Notes: a model not told the origin generated them from the letters alone. A DNA stretch of 45,708 nt from Bacteroidetes bacterium 43-16 (GCA_001897525.1 MKTB01000023.1:59651-105358), one strand, 5' to 3'. Shown: positions 7,870-16,882, counted from the stretch's first letter. Made by a program: numbers and translations.

Positions 7870-7910
7870 CTGTAAACCTATAAGGTTTCAAAAACCTTAT
7901 GGGTTTACAG
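7870..7910. repeat. palindromic intergenic repeat, AAACCTATAAGGTTT family, copy 1
   Basis: A 19-bp stem (7870-7888 with 7892-7910, one G-T wobble) and a 3-base loop lie in the 226-base gap before pdxA. Its core AAACCTATAAGGTTT recurs exactly at 31311-31325. It may act as a terminator or be a dispersed repeat; no long T-run follows directly. Confidence 0.8.
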
Positions 7911-8062
7911 GACCTTTTTCCTGTTTCGTAAATTTTAAGGTCTGCTTGCACAGCAGACAGTTCGGGGCCTAAATAAACATTATCCGAATCATTTCTTAAC
8001 TTGCGGTCTGTTTTAATCTTGATTTGATAGGTGGGGAAAGAAGCCCCGCAAAATATAATGAT

Positions 8063-9112
8063 ATGGAAAAACCTAAGATAGGGATAACAGTAGGCGATTT
8101 GAACGGAGTTGGACTAGAGACCATCATAAAGGTGTTTTCAGATACACGAATGCTGGATCTGTGTACCCCGGTAATTTTCGGTTCCAATAAAGTGCTGAAC
8201 TTTTACCGTAAGACCTTGCCGGATTACCAGATTAACTTTACAGCAGTAAAAAGCCTGGATCAGCTAAACCCTAAACAGGTGAATATTTTCAGTTGCTGGG
8301 AAGAAGATGTGCAGATCAGCCCGGGAGAATTGACCGAAACTGCAGGTAAATATGCCGTAAGGTCTTTGCAGGTAGCTACATTAAGCCTGAAAGAAGGCGG
8401 TATTGATGCAATGGTGACAGCACCTATCCATAAAAAGAACACCCAAAGCCCCGATTTCCAGTTTACCGGCCATACCCCATACCTCAAATCTGAGTTCAAT
8501 GCCAAAGATGTGGTGATGATGCTCTATGCCGGGGATTTCAGGGTAGCTTTGATCACAGAACATTTGCCGATCAATGAAGTCAGCAAGCACATTACCCGTG
8601 ACCTGATCATCAGCCGTGTGATGATGATCAAAGAATCAATGAAAAAAGATTTTGGTATTGATACACCTAAGATCGCTCTGCTGGGACTCAACCCTCATGC
8701 CGGCGACAATGGTCTGATCGGGAAAGAAGAAGAAACCGTGATCAAACCAGCGATGGACCATTTACAGCAAAAAGGCTATCATGTTTTCGGGCCTTATAGT
8801 GCAGACGGTTTTTTTGCCCATAATATGCAAAGTAAATTCGATGTAGTAGTGGCCATGTACCACGACCAGGGATTAATTCCTTTTAAATCACTGGCCGCAA
8901 CAGATGGCGTGAACTATACCATAGGCTTACCTGTGGTGCGCACCTCGCCCGACCATGGTACTGCTTTTGATATTGCAGGTAAAGGCCTTGCTAACCCAGA
9001 CAGCCTGAGAGAAGCCGTTTACGAAGCCATCAATATCCTGAAGAACAGGGCTGATTATGCAGAAAGAAATGCTAATCCATTAAAGAGAAATCAATTAACA
9101 AAAGAGCGATAA
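8063..9112 (+). CDS. pdxA: 4-hydroxythreonine-4-phosphate dehydrogenase
   Basis: PdxA oxidises 4-phosphohydroxy-L-threonine with NAD in DXP-dependent pyridoxal phosphate synthesis. It is 349 residues long; the family is about 330-350. The N-terminus MEKPKIGITVGDLNGVGLE is the family's opening strand and loop. TAPIHKKN and FTGHTPYL form the substrate site. The metal/substrate histidines are visible in ITEHLPI and in MYHDQGLIPFK. The ATG at 8063 is used; the frame begins at 8024 but the extra 13 residues do not match the family. It starts a tight run of five genes (gaps 10, 23, 5 and 2 bases). Confidence 0.96.
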   Translation: MEKPKIGITVGDLNGVGLETIIKVFSDTRMLDLCTPVIFGSNKVLNFYRKTLPDYQINFTAVKSLDQLNPKQVNIFSCWEEDVQISPGELTETAGKYAVRSLQVATLSLKEGGIDAMVTAPIHKKNTQSPDFQFTGHTPYLKSEFNAKDVVMMLYAGDFRVALITEHLPINEVSKHITRDLIISRVMMIKESMKKDFGIDTPKIALLGLNPHAGDNGLIGKEEETVIKPAMDHLQQKGYHVFGPYSADGFFAHNMQSKFDVVVAMYHDQGLIPFKSLAATDGVNYTIGLPVVRTSPDHGTAFDIAGKGLANPDSLREAVYEAINILKNRADYAERNANPLKRNQLTKER

Positions 9113-9122
9113 ACTAAGCAAT

Positions 9123-9761
9123 TTGAAAAACGCAAAATATTTAATCAGCAGCCCCAGTATATCTAAATGCCCGGCACCAGACCGTCCGGAGTATGCATTT
9201 ATAGGGCGTTCTAATGTCGGAAAATCGTCTTTGATTAATTTATTGACCGAGCAAAATGCTTTGGCAAAAGTGTCTGCCACGCCCGGGAAAACCATATTGA
9301 TCAATCACTTCCTCATCAATGCCAACAGCAAAGACGAAGGTGGCTGGTACCTGGTCGATCTGCCGGGATATGGTTATGCCAAAAGATCTAAATCGCAGAG
9401 AGAGCAATGGTTAAAAGTGATGAACGACTATTTCGAAAAGCGCGAGAACTTAGTCACCATTTTTGTATTGATCGATAGCCGCCTGTCCCCGCAGGCCAAT
9501 GATATTGAGTTTTTGGAAGGGTTGGGTGAAATCGGTGTTCCTTTTAACCTGGTATTTACCAAGGCAGATAAAAATTCACAGGCAGAAACGTCTAAAAATG
9601 TGAAAACCTTCCTGAATAAAATGAAGGAAAGCTGGGAATATATCCCCAAACATTTTGTGACCTCGACCGTGAAGAAGTCCGGCAGGAAAGAGATCTTACA
9701 ATACATTGAAGAATTGAATGTCCAGTATAAAGACCAGGGCAACCAAATTTTAGAACAATAA
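9123..9761 (+). CDS. engB: ribosome biogenesis GTPase YsxC/EngB, TTG start
   Basis: EngB (YihA/YsxC) is a GTPase needed for assembly of the 50S subunit. It has 212 residues. G1 is GRSNVGKSS; G2 is the SATPGKT segment; G3 is DLPGYGYAKR; G4 appears as TKAD. The C-terminal region continues with VTSTVKKSG (G5-like). The only in-frame start before the G1 motif is the TTG at 9123: an in-frame stop lies at 9096-9098 and there is no ATG between. The resulting N-terminus (MKNAKYLISSP, then CPAPDRPEYAFIGRS) fits the family, so a TTG start is well supported. It begins 10 bases after pdxA. Confidence 0.95.
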   Translation: MKNAKYLISSPSISKCPAPDRPEYAFIGRSNVGKSSLINLLTEQNALAKVSATPGKTILINHFLINANSKDEGGWYLVDLPGYGYAKRSKSQREQWLKVMNDYFEKRENLVTIFVLIDSRLSPQANDIEFLEGLGEIGVPFNLVFTKADKNSQAETSKNVKTFLNKMKESWEYIPKHFVTSTVKKSGRKEILQYIEELNVQYKDQGNQILEQ

Positions 9762-9784
9762 AATATTAAATAGAAAAGATTACA

Positions 9785-10591
9785 ATGCAGGAATTAATAC
9801 AAGCAGCATTTGCAGACAGAACATTATTGAAAGAAGAAAAATATGAACAGGCCGTAAGATCGGTGATTGAAGCTGTAGATAAGGGACAATTAAGGGTAGC
9901 AGAGCCGGTAGCCGGCGGCTGGCAGGTGAATGAATGGGTGAAGCAGGCCATCCTGATGTATTTCGGTATTCAGAAAATGAAAACCTGGAATGTTGAGCCT
10001 TTTGAGTTTTATGATAAAATGGACCTGAAAAAAGGTTATGAGGCATTAGGCGTACGTGCCGTGCCACATGCAGTAGCCCGTTACGGTGCTTATATAGCTC
10101 CTAACGTAGTATTGATGCCGAGTTACGTAAATATCGGTGCTTATGTAGGTGAGGGTACCATGGTAGATACATGGGCTACGGTAGGTAGTTGCGCACAGAT
10201 TGGAAAAGATGTGCATCTTTCCGGTGGTGTAGGCATTGGCGGTGTTTTGGAGCCCCTGCAGGCCGCCCCGGTGATCATCGAAGATGGTTGCTTTATCGGT
10301 TCACGCTGTATCGTGGTAGAGGGTGTACATATTGAAAAAGAAGCTGTATTAGGAGCCAATGTTGTATTGACACAAAGCACTAAAATTATTGATGTAAGCG
10401 GAGCAGAGCCGGTTGAATACAAAGGTCGCGTGCCGGCAAGAAGTGTGGTGATCCCGGGATCTTATACAAAATCTTTCCCTGCAGGAGACTATCAGGTAAG
10501 TTGTGCCCTGATCATTGGCCAGCGCAAAGCAAGTACTGATCTGAAAACATCCCTGAATGATGCTTTGAGAGACTTTAATGTTTCTGTATAA
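9785..10591 (+). CDS. dapD: 2,3,4,5-tetrahydropyridine-2,6-dicarboxylate N-succinyltransferase
   Basis: DapD transfers succinyl from succinyl-CoA to tetrahydrodipicolinate in the succinylase branch of lysine/diaminopimelate synthesis. It has 268 residues, the normal length. The N-terminal helical domain is followed by a left-handed beta-helix made of hexapeptide repeats (from about residue 100 to 225: IAPNVVLMPSYVNIGAYVG and GGVGIGGVLEP). The C-terminus has GRVPARSVVIPGSYTK, typical of the family. It supplies meso-diaminopimelate for peptidoglycan. It is third in the pdxA operon. Confidence 0.97.
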   Translation: MQELIQAAFADRTLLKEEKYEQAVRSVIEAVDKGQLRVAEPVAGGWQVNEWVKQAILMYFGIQKMKTWNVEPFEFYDKMDLKKGYEALGVRAVPHAVARYGAYIAPNVVLMPSYVNIGAYVGEGTMVDTWATVGSCAQIGKDVHLSGGVGIGGVLEPLQAAPVIIEDGCFIGSRCIVVEGVHIEKEAVLGANVVLTQSTKIIDVSGAEPVEYKGRVPARSVVIPGSYTKSFPAGDYQVSCALIIGQRKASTDLKTSLNDALRDFNVSV

Positions 10592-10596
10592 GGACC

Positions 10597-11316
10597 ATGA
10601 AAGGTTTGTTACACGATAAATTTATCAAAGGACTGTGCTTCCTGCTGCTTTTTTCAATGCAGTCGTGGGCACAGTCTTTTAACGTTAGCCCGGGCGTGGT
10701 GCGCGGCTTTGCCGAAAACATCATCAGTGTGAGTATAGAAGGCTGGGATTGTGGCCAGATACAGGTGAGAACAGATAATGGTAAGATGAAGAAAGTAGGG
10801 GCCTGCCGCTATATGCTCATCCCGCAAAGACTCGGGATAGCCAATATCACGGTGAGTAAAGTGCAGAACGGGGCCGTCATAGATCTGGGCGTTAAAGCCC
10901 TGACCGTTGATGGTACCAGCCAGGCTGCACGGGTGGAGCCTGCCGGAAACTACGGAACTTCCAGGCCTGGTAAAGAGAAAGTCCCTCAGGGGCCTCGTTT
11001 TGAAGCCAGTTTTGCCGGTAAAGTGTCCGGAGAACTGAGGCGCAGAGTATCTTTTAAAAACAGGAAAATTATTTTGCTGAGCGACGATAGTAAAGCTCTG
11101 ACCGCAGCATCCATCGTTTCCTTCAGGCTGGTACTCATTAGCGGTGATGTACTGCAATATGAAAAGTTCCTGGAGTCGGATGAGCTGGACACCGAAAGCC
11201 TGCAGACCATCCTCCGGCAGAAGGATAATGTGAAAATATTATTTACCGGTATCCGTGTACGTTACCAGGGAAAATTGATCTTATTGAAAGACATTGAATT
11301 TGAATTAAAATCTTAG
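10597..11316 (+). CDS. secreted protein with weak resemblance to GldM C-terminal domains
   Basis: A 239-residue protein. An N-terminal signal peptide (hydrophobic FIKGLCFLLLFSMQSWAQ after a basic start) is followed by FNVSPGVVRGFAENIISVSIEG and a beta-sandwich-like stretch with NITVSKVQNG. The spacing recalls the Ig-like C-terminal domains of GldM, a periplasmic ring protein of type IX secretion and gliding, but this is a pattern judgement and not a firm homology. The second half contains strongly alternating beta segments (IVSFRLVLISGDVLQYEKF) as in GldM's last domain. It starts 5 bases after dapD and its stop lies 2 bases before the mscS start, so translation is probably coupled. Confidence 0.75.
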   Translation: MKGLLHDKFIKGLCFLLLFSMQSWAQSFNVSPGVVRGFAENIISVSIEGWDCGQIQVRTDNGKMKKVGACRYMLIPQRLGIANITVSKVQNGAVIDLGVKALTVDGTSQAARVEPAGNYGTSRPGKEKVPQGPRFEASFAGKVSGELRRRVSFKNRKIILLSDDSKALTAASIVSFRLVLISGDVLQYEKFLESDELDTESLQTILRQKDNVKILFTGIRVRYQGKLILLKDIEFELKS

Positions 11317-11318
11317 AT

Positions 11319-12509
11319 ATGGAGTTTTTGAAGGAGCAAATATTCGGTTTAGCACTGCTTTTTTACATCAGGTTTGCCATTATACTGGCTGTGGGTTTTT
11401 TGTTTAAAGGACTTATCTCAAAATTTTTAAGTAAATACGTATTTAAGATCTTTACCTCGGCCAAAGAGGCAGATCATTCTGAGAGCTTTGCTACACATAT
11501 TAAAAAACCATTCGGCAATTTTATCTTTACCATTTTTGCCTACATCGCCGTCATGCAACTGGCTACCCTGCTGGATGATGTCAACCTGTTCAGCAACCGG
11601 GTAAAGACTATTGACGGAGCTATTACCGGTAGTGCCAAAGCCCTTGCCGGTAAGCAATTTACTTTGCTGGACCTGGTCGAGCGGATCTTCTTCTTTGTAC
11701 AGATCTTCACCTTTACCAATATGCTGGTAAAGACCCTGAGCTATATTTTCAAAACACTTACAGAAAAAGCCAGGGAAAAGAATGATAAAGAACGGCAGCA
11801 ACTATTGCCTTTGCTGAGAGATGTTTTAAGAGTCCTGGTATGGGCAGGTATGGTCTTCGTGATCCTGGGCGCAGTGTTCAAGGTCAATGTGGCCGCCCTT
11901 ATTGCCGGTTTGGGAGTAGGAGGTATTGCCATTGCCTTTGCCCTGAAAGACAGTCTCGAAAACCTTTTATCCTCTTTCATGATCCTGCTGGATAAGCCCT
12001 TTGTGATAGGCGATTATATCAAAATAAGCGGTACAGAAGGCAATGTGGAAAATGTAGGCTTCAGAAGTACGCTGATACGTACGCCTGATAAAACCCTGGT
12101 GTCTATGCCCAACAGGAACCTGATCAGCAATAGCCTGGAAAACTACTCAGAACGGGGAGCCAAAAGAGTGAAAATGGTGATCGGCGCGGAGTACGGCCTG
12201 TCTGTTGCCCAGTTGAAAACTATAGTGGCAGAGATCTCGAAGCGCATTGAAGGGCACGAAAATACGATGGGTAAACCTACGGTGAACGTGGATAGTTTTG
12301 CAGATTCAGCGATCGCTATCAATGTCGCTTACTTTGTGAAACTAGGCACCGGTGCCTCCTTTGAATCGGTAAAAGAAGCCTTGAATTTTGAGATATATGA
12401 AGTGATGTACCAGTACGGTACAGGCTTCCCTTACCCGACACAAACGAGCATTGAAGGCAGGCCTTTTGATAATGTGACCAGCAAGCCTACGCAGGAGCGC
12501 GGATTATAA
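11319..12509 (+). CDS. MscS-family mechanosensitive ion channel
   Basis: This is a small-conductance mechanosensitive channel that releases solutes on hypo-osmotic shock. It has 396 residues. Several N-terminal membrane helices (about residues 15-35, 65-85 and 120-145) precede the pore helix. The pore-lining segment is glycine/alanine rich (VNVAALIAGLGVGGIAIAFA, about 190-210), as in MscS. The beta-domain follows with the family signature ending VENVGFRSTLIRT and PNRNLISNSLENYS. It is last in the pdxA operon; no hairpin terminator with a T-run is seen after it. Confidence 0.92.
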   Translation: MEFLKEQIFGLALLFYIRFAIILAVGFLFKGLISKFLSKYVFKIFTSAKEADHSESFATHIKKPFGNFIFTIFAYIAVMQLATLLDDVNLFSNRVKTIDGAITGSAKALAGKQFTLLDLVERIFFFVQIFTFTNMLVKTLSYIFKTLTEKAREKNDKERQQLLPLLRDVLRVLVWAGMVFVILGAVFKVNVAALIAGLGVGGIAIAFALKDSLENLLSSFMILLDKPFVIGDYIKISGTEGNVENVGFRSTLIRTPDKTLVSMPNRNLISNSLENYSERGAKRVKMVIGAEYGLSVAQLKTIVAEISKRIEGHENTMGKPTVNVDSFADSAIAINVAYFVKLGTGASFESVKEALNFEIYEVMYQYGTGFPYPTQTSIEGRPFDNVTSKPTQERGL

Positions 12510-12591
12510 ACCGCTTATGAAATTATAGAAGCCGGAATAGATCAATGGGTTACTATTTTAAGTAATTTGTATTAAGGTTTCATTTTGTCTT

Positions 12592-12610
12592 TGCCGGTAT
12601 AGGACCGGCA
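12592..12610 (+). promoter_or_regulatory. small hairpin in the mutS2 leader
   Basis: TGCCGGT at 12592-12598 pairs with ACCGGCA at 12604-12610 across a 5-base loop, 39 bases before the mutS2 ATG. No T-run follows, so it is not a clear terminator; its role is unknown. Confidence 0.4.
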
Positions 12611-12648
12611 GAGATATTGATTGTTGAATTATTTTAGAATTTATAGAA

Positions 12649-14787
12649 ATGTTACAGTTTTACCCGGAGCAGGCACTAGAACGATTAGAGTTTGAGAAAG
12701 TAAGAGCACTGCTCCTGGCTAAGTGCAGGACCTCGTTCGCACAAAAAGCCGCAAATAATATAAAGTTTCATACCCGGAAAGAATACCTGGAAGAAGCCCT
12801 GGAGCAGGTGAATGAATATATGCAGACACTGGGTGGCTCTGATGTGTTTCCCAATGACTTTACTAAAGATATTACCTCTGCCCTGAAATTACTCAAGATA
12901 GAAGGGGCCGTGCTGAAAGGAGATGATTTTGTAGACCTCAGCAAGTTGACCTTAACGGTTAGAGATATTTTGCTTTGGCTGAAAAGACAGAATGGACTAT
13001 ACCTGCGCCTCGAGACCATTGCCATCCCCGTCATTTACCAGAAAGAGATCTTAAAGATCATCAACGAAACGGTAGATGAGGCTGGCATAGTAAGAGACAG
13101 CGCTTCGCAGGAGCTGATGAAGATCCGCCATGATATAGACAAAAAGCGTGTACAGCTCAGGAAGGTCTTTGAAGGCATTATCCGTAAGCTGGGCAAGCAG
13201 GGCTACCTGGCCGATATCTCGGAAAGCTTTATGAACGGCAGGCGTACCGTAGCCGTGGTGGCAGAGCAGAAGCGTATTGTGAAAGGGATCATGCACGGAG
13301 AGAGCGAATCGGGAAAGACCGTTTTTATCGAACCCGAAGAAACTATTGAATTAAACAATGACCTTTCTTCCCTGGAAAGAGAAGAGGGCAGGGAAGTGTA
13401 CCGGATACTGAAAGAACTGACCGCTTCCTTAAGTATCTTCCATGAAGATTTTGAAGCCTATTTTCAGATGGTCGGTATTTACGACTATATCCGTGCAAAG
13501 GCTTTACTGGCCAGGGATATGGATGCCAGTATGCCCAGCATCAGTCCGCATCCCGGCACGCACCTGATCAAAGCTTATCACCCCTTACTGCTCCTGCACA
13601 ACAAAGCCCAGGGCAAGCAGACTTTCCCCCTGACCATATCCATCAATAAAGACAACCGGATACTGATGGTCAGTGGCCCGAATGCAGGCGGTAAGACCGT
13701 TTCCATGAAGACCATAGGCCTGTTGCAGACGATGGTACAGGCCGGTTTGCTCATTCCAGCTGATGATACCTCAGAAGTAGGGATCTTCAGGCAGATCATG
13801 ATCCATATCGGCGATACGCAAAGTATCGAGAACGAGTTGAGCACCTATAGTGCGCACTTGAAGGACATGAAGTATTTCCTCGATCATGCCAATGCTAAAA
13901 CTTTGTTTTTCGTGGATGAGCTGGGTAGCGGATCAGATCCCAATCTCGGTGGTGCATTTGCAGAAGCCATCGTAGAGCAATTGTCCAATAAGAATGCGAT
14001 GGGCATCATCACCACCCACTACCTGAACCTGAAGGTGATGGCCGGGAAAATTCCAGGCATCTTTAACGGGGCTATGGCTTTTGATGAAGAGAACCTGTTG
14101 CCCCTGTACCAATTGGTGCTGGGTAAACCGGGAAGCTCCTATACTTTCTCCATAGCACAAAGAAGTGGTTTGCCTAAACACGTGATTGAGCGTGCAAAGC
14201 AGATTACCGATAAAGGCCATTTTAAACTCGATAAAATGCTGCATCAGACCGAGCAACAGTCGGTGCGTATGGTGGGTAAAGAACAGCACCTCGATCAACT
14301 GATCCGGGAGAATGAGAAGCTGAAAACAAAATACGAAGACCTGATCGATAAAGAAAAGCTGAAGCAACAGCAGGAAACGCTGAAGCTGCAGAATAAGATC
14401 AAGAAAGAAGAACTGGATTACCTGCGCGAAATGGAGCGCAAGTTCAAGCAGATCGTCTTCGACTGGAAGCGTACCGAAAATAAAGGAGAGGTGATCTCCA
14501 ATGCAGAGAAAGTATTATTTAAGAAAAAACATATCCAGCAAAACCAGGCCGCAGCGACCAAAGCAGATAAAAACTATAAGATCCTGGGTAAGCAACCCGA
14601 GATAGGCGACCTGATGCGGAATAAAGACAATCACCAGATCGGTCGATTAGTAGAAATTGATGGAAAGAAAGCGAAGATCAGGATCGGGCATATGCCTTTT
14701 ACCGTAACCCTGGAAGAATGGCTTGTAGTAGAACCGAAGAAACCCCAGCAAAGGAAAAGGAAATCGCAGGTTTCCGGGGATGAGTAA
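12649..14787 (+). CDS. MutS2-family ATPase lacking the Smr domain
   Basis: A 712-residue MutS-family ATPase related to MutS2, which acts on branched DNA or on collided ribosomes. It has the core/clamp helices (1-310), then the ATPase with Walker A GPNAGGKTVS (about residue 345) and Walker B FFVDELGSGSDP, plus THY in the H-loop (IITTHYLNLKV). A long charged coiled coil (about 520-620) and a small KOW-like domain (GDLMRNKDNHQIGRLVEI) follow. MutS2 usually continues for about 80 residues into an Smr nuclease domain. Here the protein ends in a basic tail (KKPQQRKRK) just after the KOW-like part, and no Smr coding is seen beyond the stop. It precedes a CPBP protease by 27 bases. Confidence 0.93.
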   Translation: MLQFYPEQALERLEFEKVRALLLAKCRTSFAQKAANNIKFHTRKEYLEEALEQVNEYMQTLGGSDVFPNDFTKDITSALKLLKIEGAVLKGDDFVDLSKLTLTVRDILLWLKRQNGLYLRLETIAIPVIYQKEILKIINETVDEAGIVRDSASQELMKIRHDIDKKRVQLRKVFEGIIRKLGKQGYLADISESFMNGRRTVAVVAEQKRIVKGIMHGESESGKTVFIEPEETIELNNDLSSLEREEGREVYRILKELTASLSIFHEDFEAYFQMVGIYDYIRAKALLARDMDASMPSISPHPGTHLIKAYHPLLLLHNKAQGKQTFPLTISINKDNRILMVSGPNAGGKTVSMKTIGLLQTMVQAGLLIPADDTSEVGIFRQIMIHIGDTQSIENELSTYSAHLKDMKYFLDHANAKTLFFVDELGSGSDPNLGGAFAEAIVEQLSNKNAMGIITTHYLNLKVMAGKIPGIFNGAMAFDEENLLPLYQLVLGKPGSSYTFSIAQRSGLPKHVIERAKQITDKGHFKLDKMLHQTEQQSVRMVGKEQHLDQLIRENEKLKTKYEDLIDKEKLKQQQETLKLQNKIKKEELDYLREMERKFKQIVFDWKRTENKGEVISNAEKVLFKKKHIQQNQAAATKADKNYKILGKQPEIGDLMRNKDNHQIGRLVEIDGKKAKIRIGHMPFTVTLEEWLVVEPKKPQQRKRKSQVSGDE

Positions 14788-14814
14788 TGCAATGCCCGTG
14801 AATTACATTTGATT

Positions 14815-15765
14815 ATGGAAAAAAGGAACCAGGATTTAGAAAGTCATTTTATTAAGGAAGGCAATAAAATTGGTCGCAATGAAGGCTGGCGTTATTTCCT
14901 GGGCCTATTGTTTTCCATGTTCCTGGGGCAGGTCTTAGGGATTATTCCTTATTTTATCACATTGTCTTCGCTGGGCAGGAGAGCCGATTTGCTGGCCGGA
15001 GAAATGACTATTCCGGGTATTGGGTCTAATTGGAACTTCCTGTTAATGATGCTGCCTTTTATGTGCAGTTTTTTTCTTTTGTATATTTACATCAAAAGGG
15101 TACATAAGCGCCCGTTCCGCTCTGTTATAACGCCTTTCCGGAAGCTGGATTATGCCAAATTTCTGTATGCCTTCGGTGTATGGATGTTTATTTTGGTAGT
15201 ATTTGAACTGATCTATTACGCGGGCAACCCGGGTAATTATATATTACAATTCAACTTTTCAAAGTTTGCCTTCCTGTTATTATTATCTATTCCCGCTTTA
15301 TTGATACAGACCAGTTACGAAGAACTTATTTTCAGAGGTTATGGCATGCAATGGTTAGGCCGATATATGCCCTATCGTATTGTTCCCTTACTGATTACCA
15401 GTATCTGTTTTGGTTTGATGCATATGTCCAACCCGGAAGTGGCTGCTTTCGGTCCCCTTATAATAATAGATTATATCGTAGTAGGCCTGGCTTTAGGCCT
15501 GGTCAGTTTATTGAGCGACTCCCTGGAGTTTGCTATGGGATTACATTTTGCCAATAACCTGTTTGCAGCACTGTTTTTAAGCTACGATAGTTCTGCCTTA
15601 CAGACAGATGCGGTTTTTCGATTAAAGGAAGTGAATTTTAGTCCCAATACACAACTGTTAGGCGTTTGTGTAGCCATAATTTTTATCCTGGTGATACACC
15701 TCAGATACCCGCTCAAACCTTTGCGTATGCTCTGGACAAAAGACGAGCTAAAAACACCTTCCTGA
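14815..15765 (+). CDS. CPBP-family intramembrane metalloprotease
   Basis: A 316-residue polytopic membrane protein with about eight hydrophobic segments. The family motifs are present: EELIFRG at residues 169-175 (the Glu pair and Arg), the second motif with His203 in GLMHMSNPE, and His244 in GLHFANN. CPBP (Abi, CAAX-protease-like) proteins are membrane-embedded metal-dependent proteases with roles in prenyl-protein processing, bacteriocin immunity or unknown processes. The substrate here is unknown. The ATG at 14815 is preferred over the in-frame TTG at 14809. It follows mutS2 by 27 bases and may be co-transcribed. A hairpin (CCTTCCTG with CAGGAAGG) overlaps its stop codon but has no T-run. 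Confidence 0.9.
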   Translation: MEKRNQDLESHFIKEGNKIGRNEGWRYFLGLLFSMFLGQVLGIIPYFITLSSLGRRADLLAGEMTIPGIGSNWNFLLMMLPFMCSFFLLYIYIKRVHKRPFRSVITPFRKLDYAKFLYAFGVWMFILVVFELIYYAGNPGNYILQFNFSKFAFLLLLSIPALLIQTSYEELIFRGYGMQWLGRYMPYRIVPLLITSICFGLMHMSNPEVAAFGPLIIIDYIVVGLALGLVSLLSDSLEFAMGLHFANNLFAALFLSYDSSALQTDAVFRLKEVNFSPNTQLLGVCVAIIFILVIHLRYPLKPLRMLWTKDELKTPS

Positions 15766-15984
15766 TTAGATAAAAGCAGGAAGGTTGAATAGCAAATTCA
15801 ACTATTTATAGCCAGTAAAGGTGTTTCAGGATGAACGTCCTTTGGTCTCCTTTATTACATAGCCTTTCCTGGCACTATGCCTTGCTATTTGAAAGTGTGC
15901 CAGATAAGTTCCTTGTGCTTAGCCCGAGTATCAGGTATGCATAAACTACAGTATCTTTACCCTCAAATTTTTTAAATCAGATTC

Positions 15985-16788
15985 ATGAAATACTTATTTA
16001 TAGCATTATGTTCCGTGCTGGCCTTCAATGTTGCCGGGCAACAGAACCCATTAGCCAAAACAACCTGGCAGGTGCAGTCCTCCGGGGACGGCGAGATCAT
16101 TCGTTTAAAAAAGATCAAACTGGTGGACTTTAGCAAGAAAGATGCCCCTTTTACCGGGCTTTATTTTGACCAGGGCACCGTATTCCACTCCGGCAATAGC
16201 TGCGAAGGCTACAGTGGCGGCTACAAGATAAATGCAGAAAATGTGGTTGTTTTAGAATCTCGTGATGGTTATGCCGGTGATAACTGCACGCCGCAAGTGA
16301 GTTTTAACGGAGCTTACCAGTTTAAGCTGGAGAACGATATGCTGACCCTGAGTTTGATAGAGGACTACGAGGAAAATAATGAAGAGGAATATGATGAAGT
16401 AGCAGCGGCTCAGTCGGCAGAAGGAGCAGAGATCAGTGAAGAAGCCCTGGAAGCTATGGCAGCGGAAGAAGCAGCAACAGTAGTGACCTCTGAGCCGGAA
16501 GTCGCCAGCCCTGTGGTGAAGTATGAAGCCTTCAAAACCTGGACCAAAGCACACCTGGGACCTGAGTTTTTCAGGAAACAGCAAGTGAAAGAAAATGTAG
16601 ATGTGGTCGTGGCTTTATGGATAGAAGAGAATGGTACTACTAAAGTAAAAGAGATCAGCGGCACAAAAAACGAAGCTTTGAAACGTGCGATCACCAGTGA
16701 GTTTGCAAAAATGCCTAACTGGAACAAAGGCGAAGTTGATTTTAAAAGCACGATTAAAGTGCCTTTAAGGTACAAAGCAGCTAACTAA
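15985..16788 (+). CDS. secreted META-like/TonB C-terminal domain fusion
   Basis: A 267-residue protein exported by a signal peptide (residues 1-18, MKYLFIALCSVLAFNVAG). Residues about 25-125 resemble a META/HslJ-like domain (WQVQ at the start, later CEGYSGGYKINAENVVVL and DNCTPQVSF with two Cys that could pair). A long acidic Glu/Ala linker (about 126-170) leads to a TonB C-terminal-like domain (about 175-267: VVALWIEENGTTKVKEISGT, then MPNWNKGEV and IKVPLRYK). There is no transmembrane anchor or Pro-rich spanning region, so it cannot be an ordinary energy-transducing TonB. The function is unknown. A TATCTTTA sequence at 15952-15959 may be a weak -7 element. Confidence 0.8.
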   Translation: MKYLFIALCSVLAFNVAGQQNPLAKTTWQVQSSGDGEIIRLKKIKLVDFSKKDAPFTGLYFDQGTVFHSGNSCEGYSGGYKINAENVVVLESRDGYAGDNCTPQVSFNGAYQFKLENDMLTLSLIEDYEENNEEEYDEVAAAQSAEGAEISEEALEAMAAEEAATVVTSEPEVASPVVKYEAFKTWTKAHLGPEFFRKQQVKENVDVVVALWIEENGTTKVKEISGTKNEALKRAITSEFAKMPNWNKGEVDFKSTIKVPLRYKAAN

Positions 16789-16850
16789 ACGGATCTTTAC
16801 CGGACTCCTGTATATATACTGACTGTTTTGATGATTCCATATCAAAATAA

Positions 16851-16882
16851 TTTGTCAGTTTAAGATTAATTAAATACCTTTG
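16851..16882 (+). promoter_or_regulatory. promoter of the rpsF-rpsR-rplI operon
   Basis: TTTG at 16851-16854, a 20-bp spacer, and TACCTTTG at 16875-16882. It gives a leader of about 100 bases before rpsF. Confidence 0.8.

Noticed and set aside
15757-15803. Hairpins CCTTCCTG/CAGGAAGG and GTTGAA/TTCAAC after the CPBP protease gene
   Set aside because: No T-run follows either stem and the loops are loose; not strong enough to call a terminator or an RNA.
15870-15886. Possible sigma-54 promoter (TGGCAC, then TTGCT) upstream of the META/TonB-C gene
   Set aside because: The GG and GC doublets are 11 bases apart instead of the strictly required 10, and the site is about 100 bases from the ATG. Noted only because the window encodes a sigma-54 activator.
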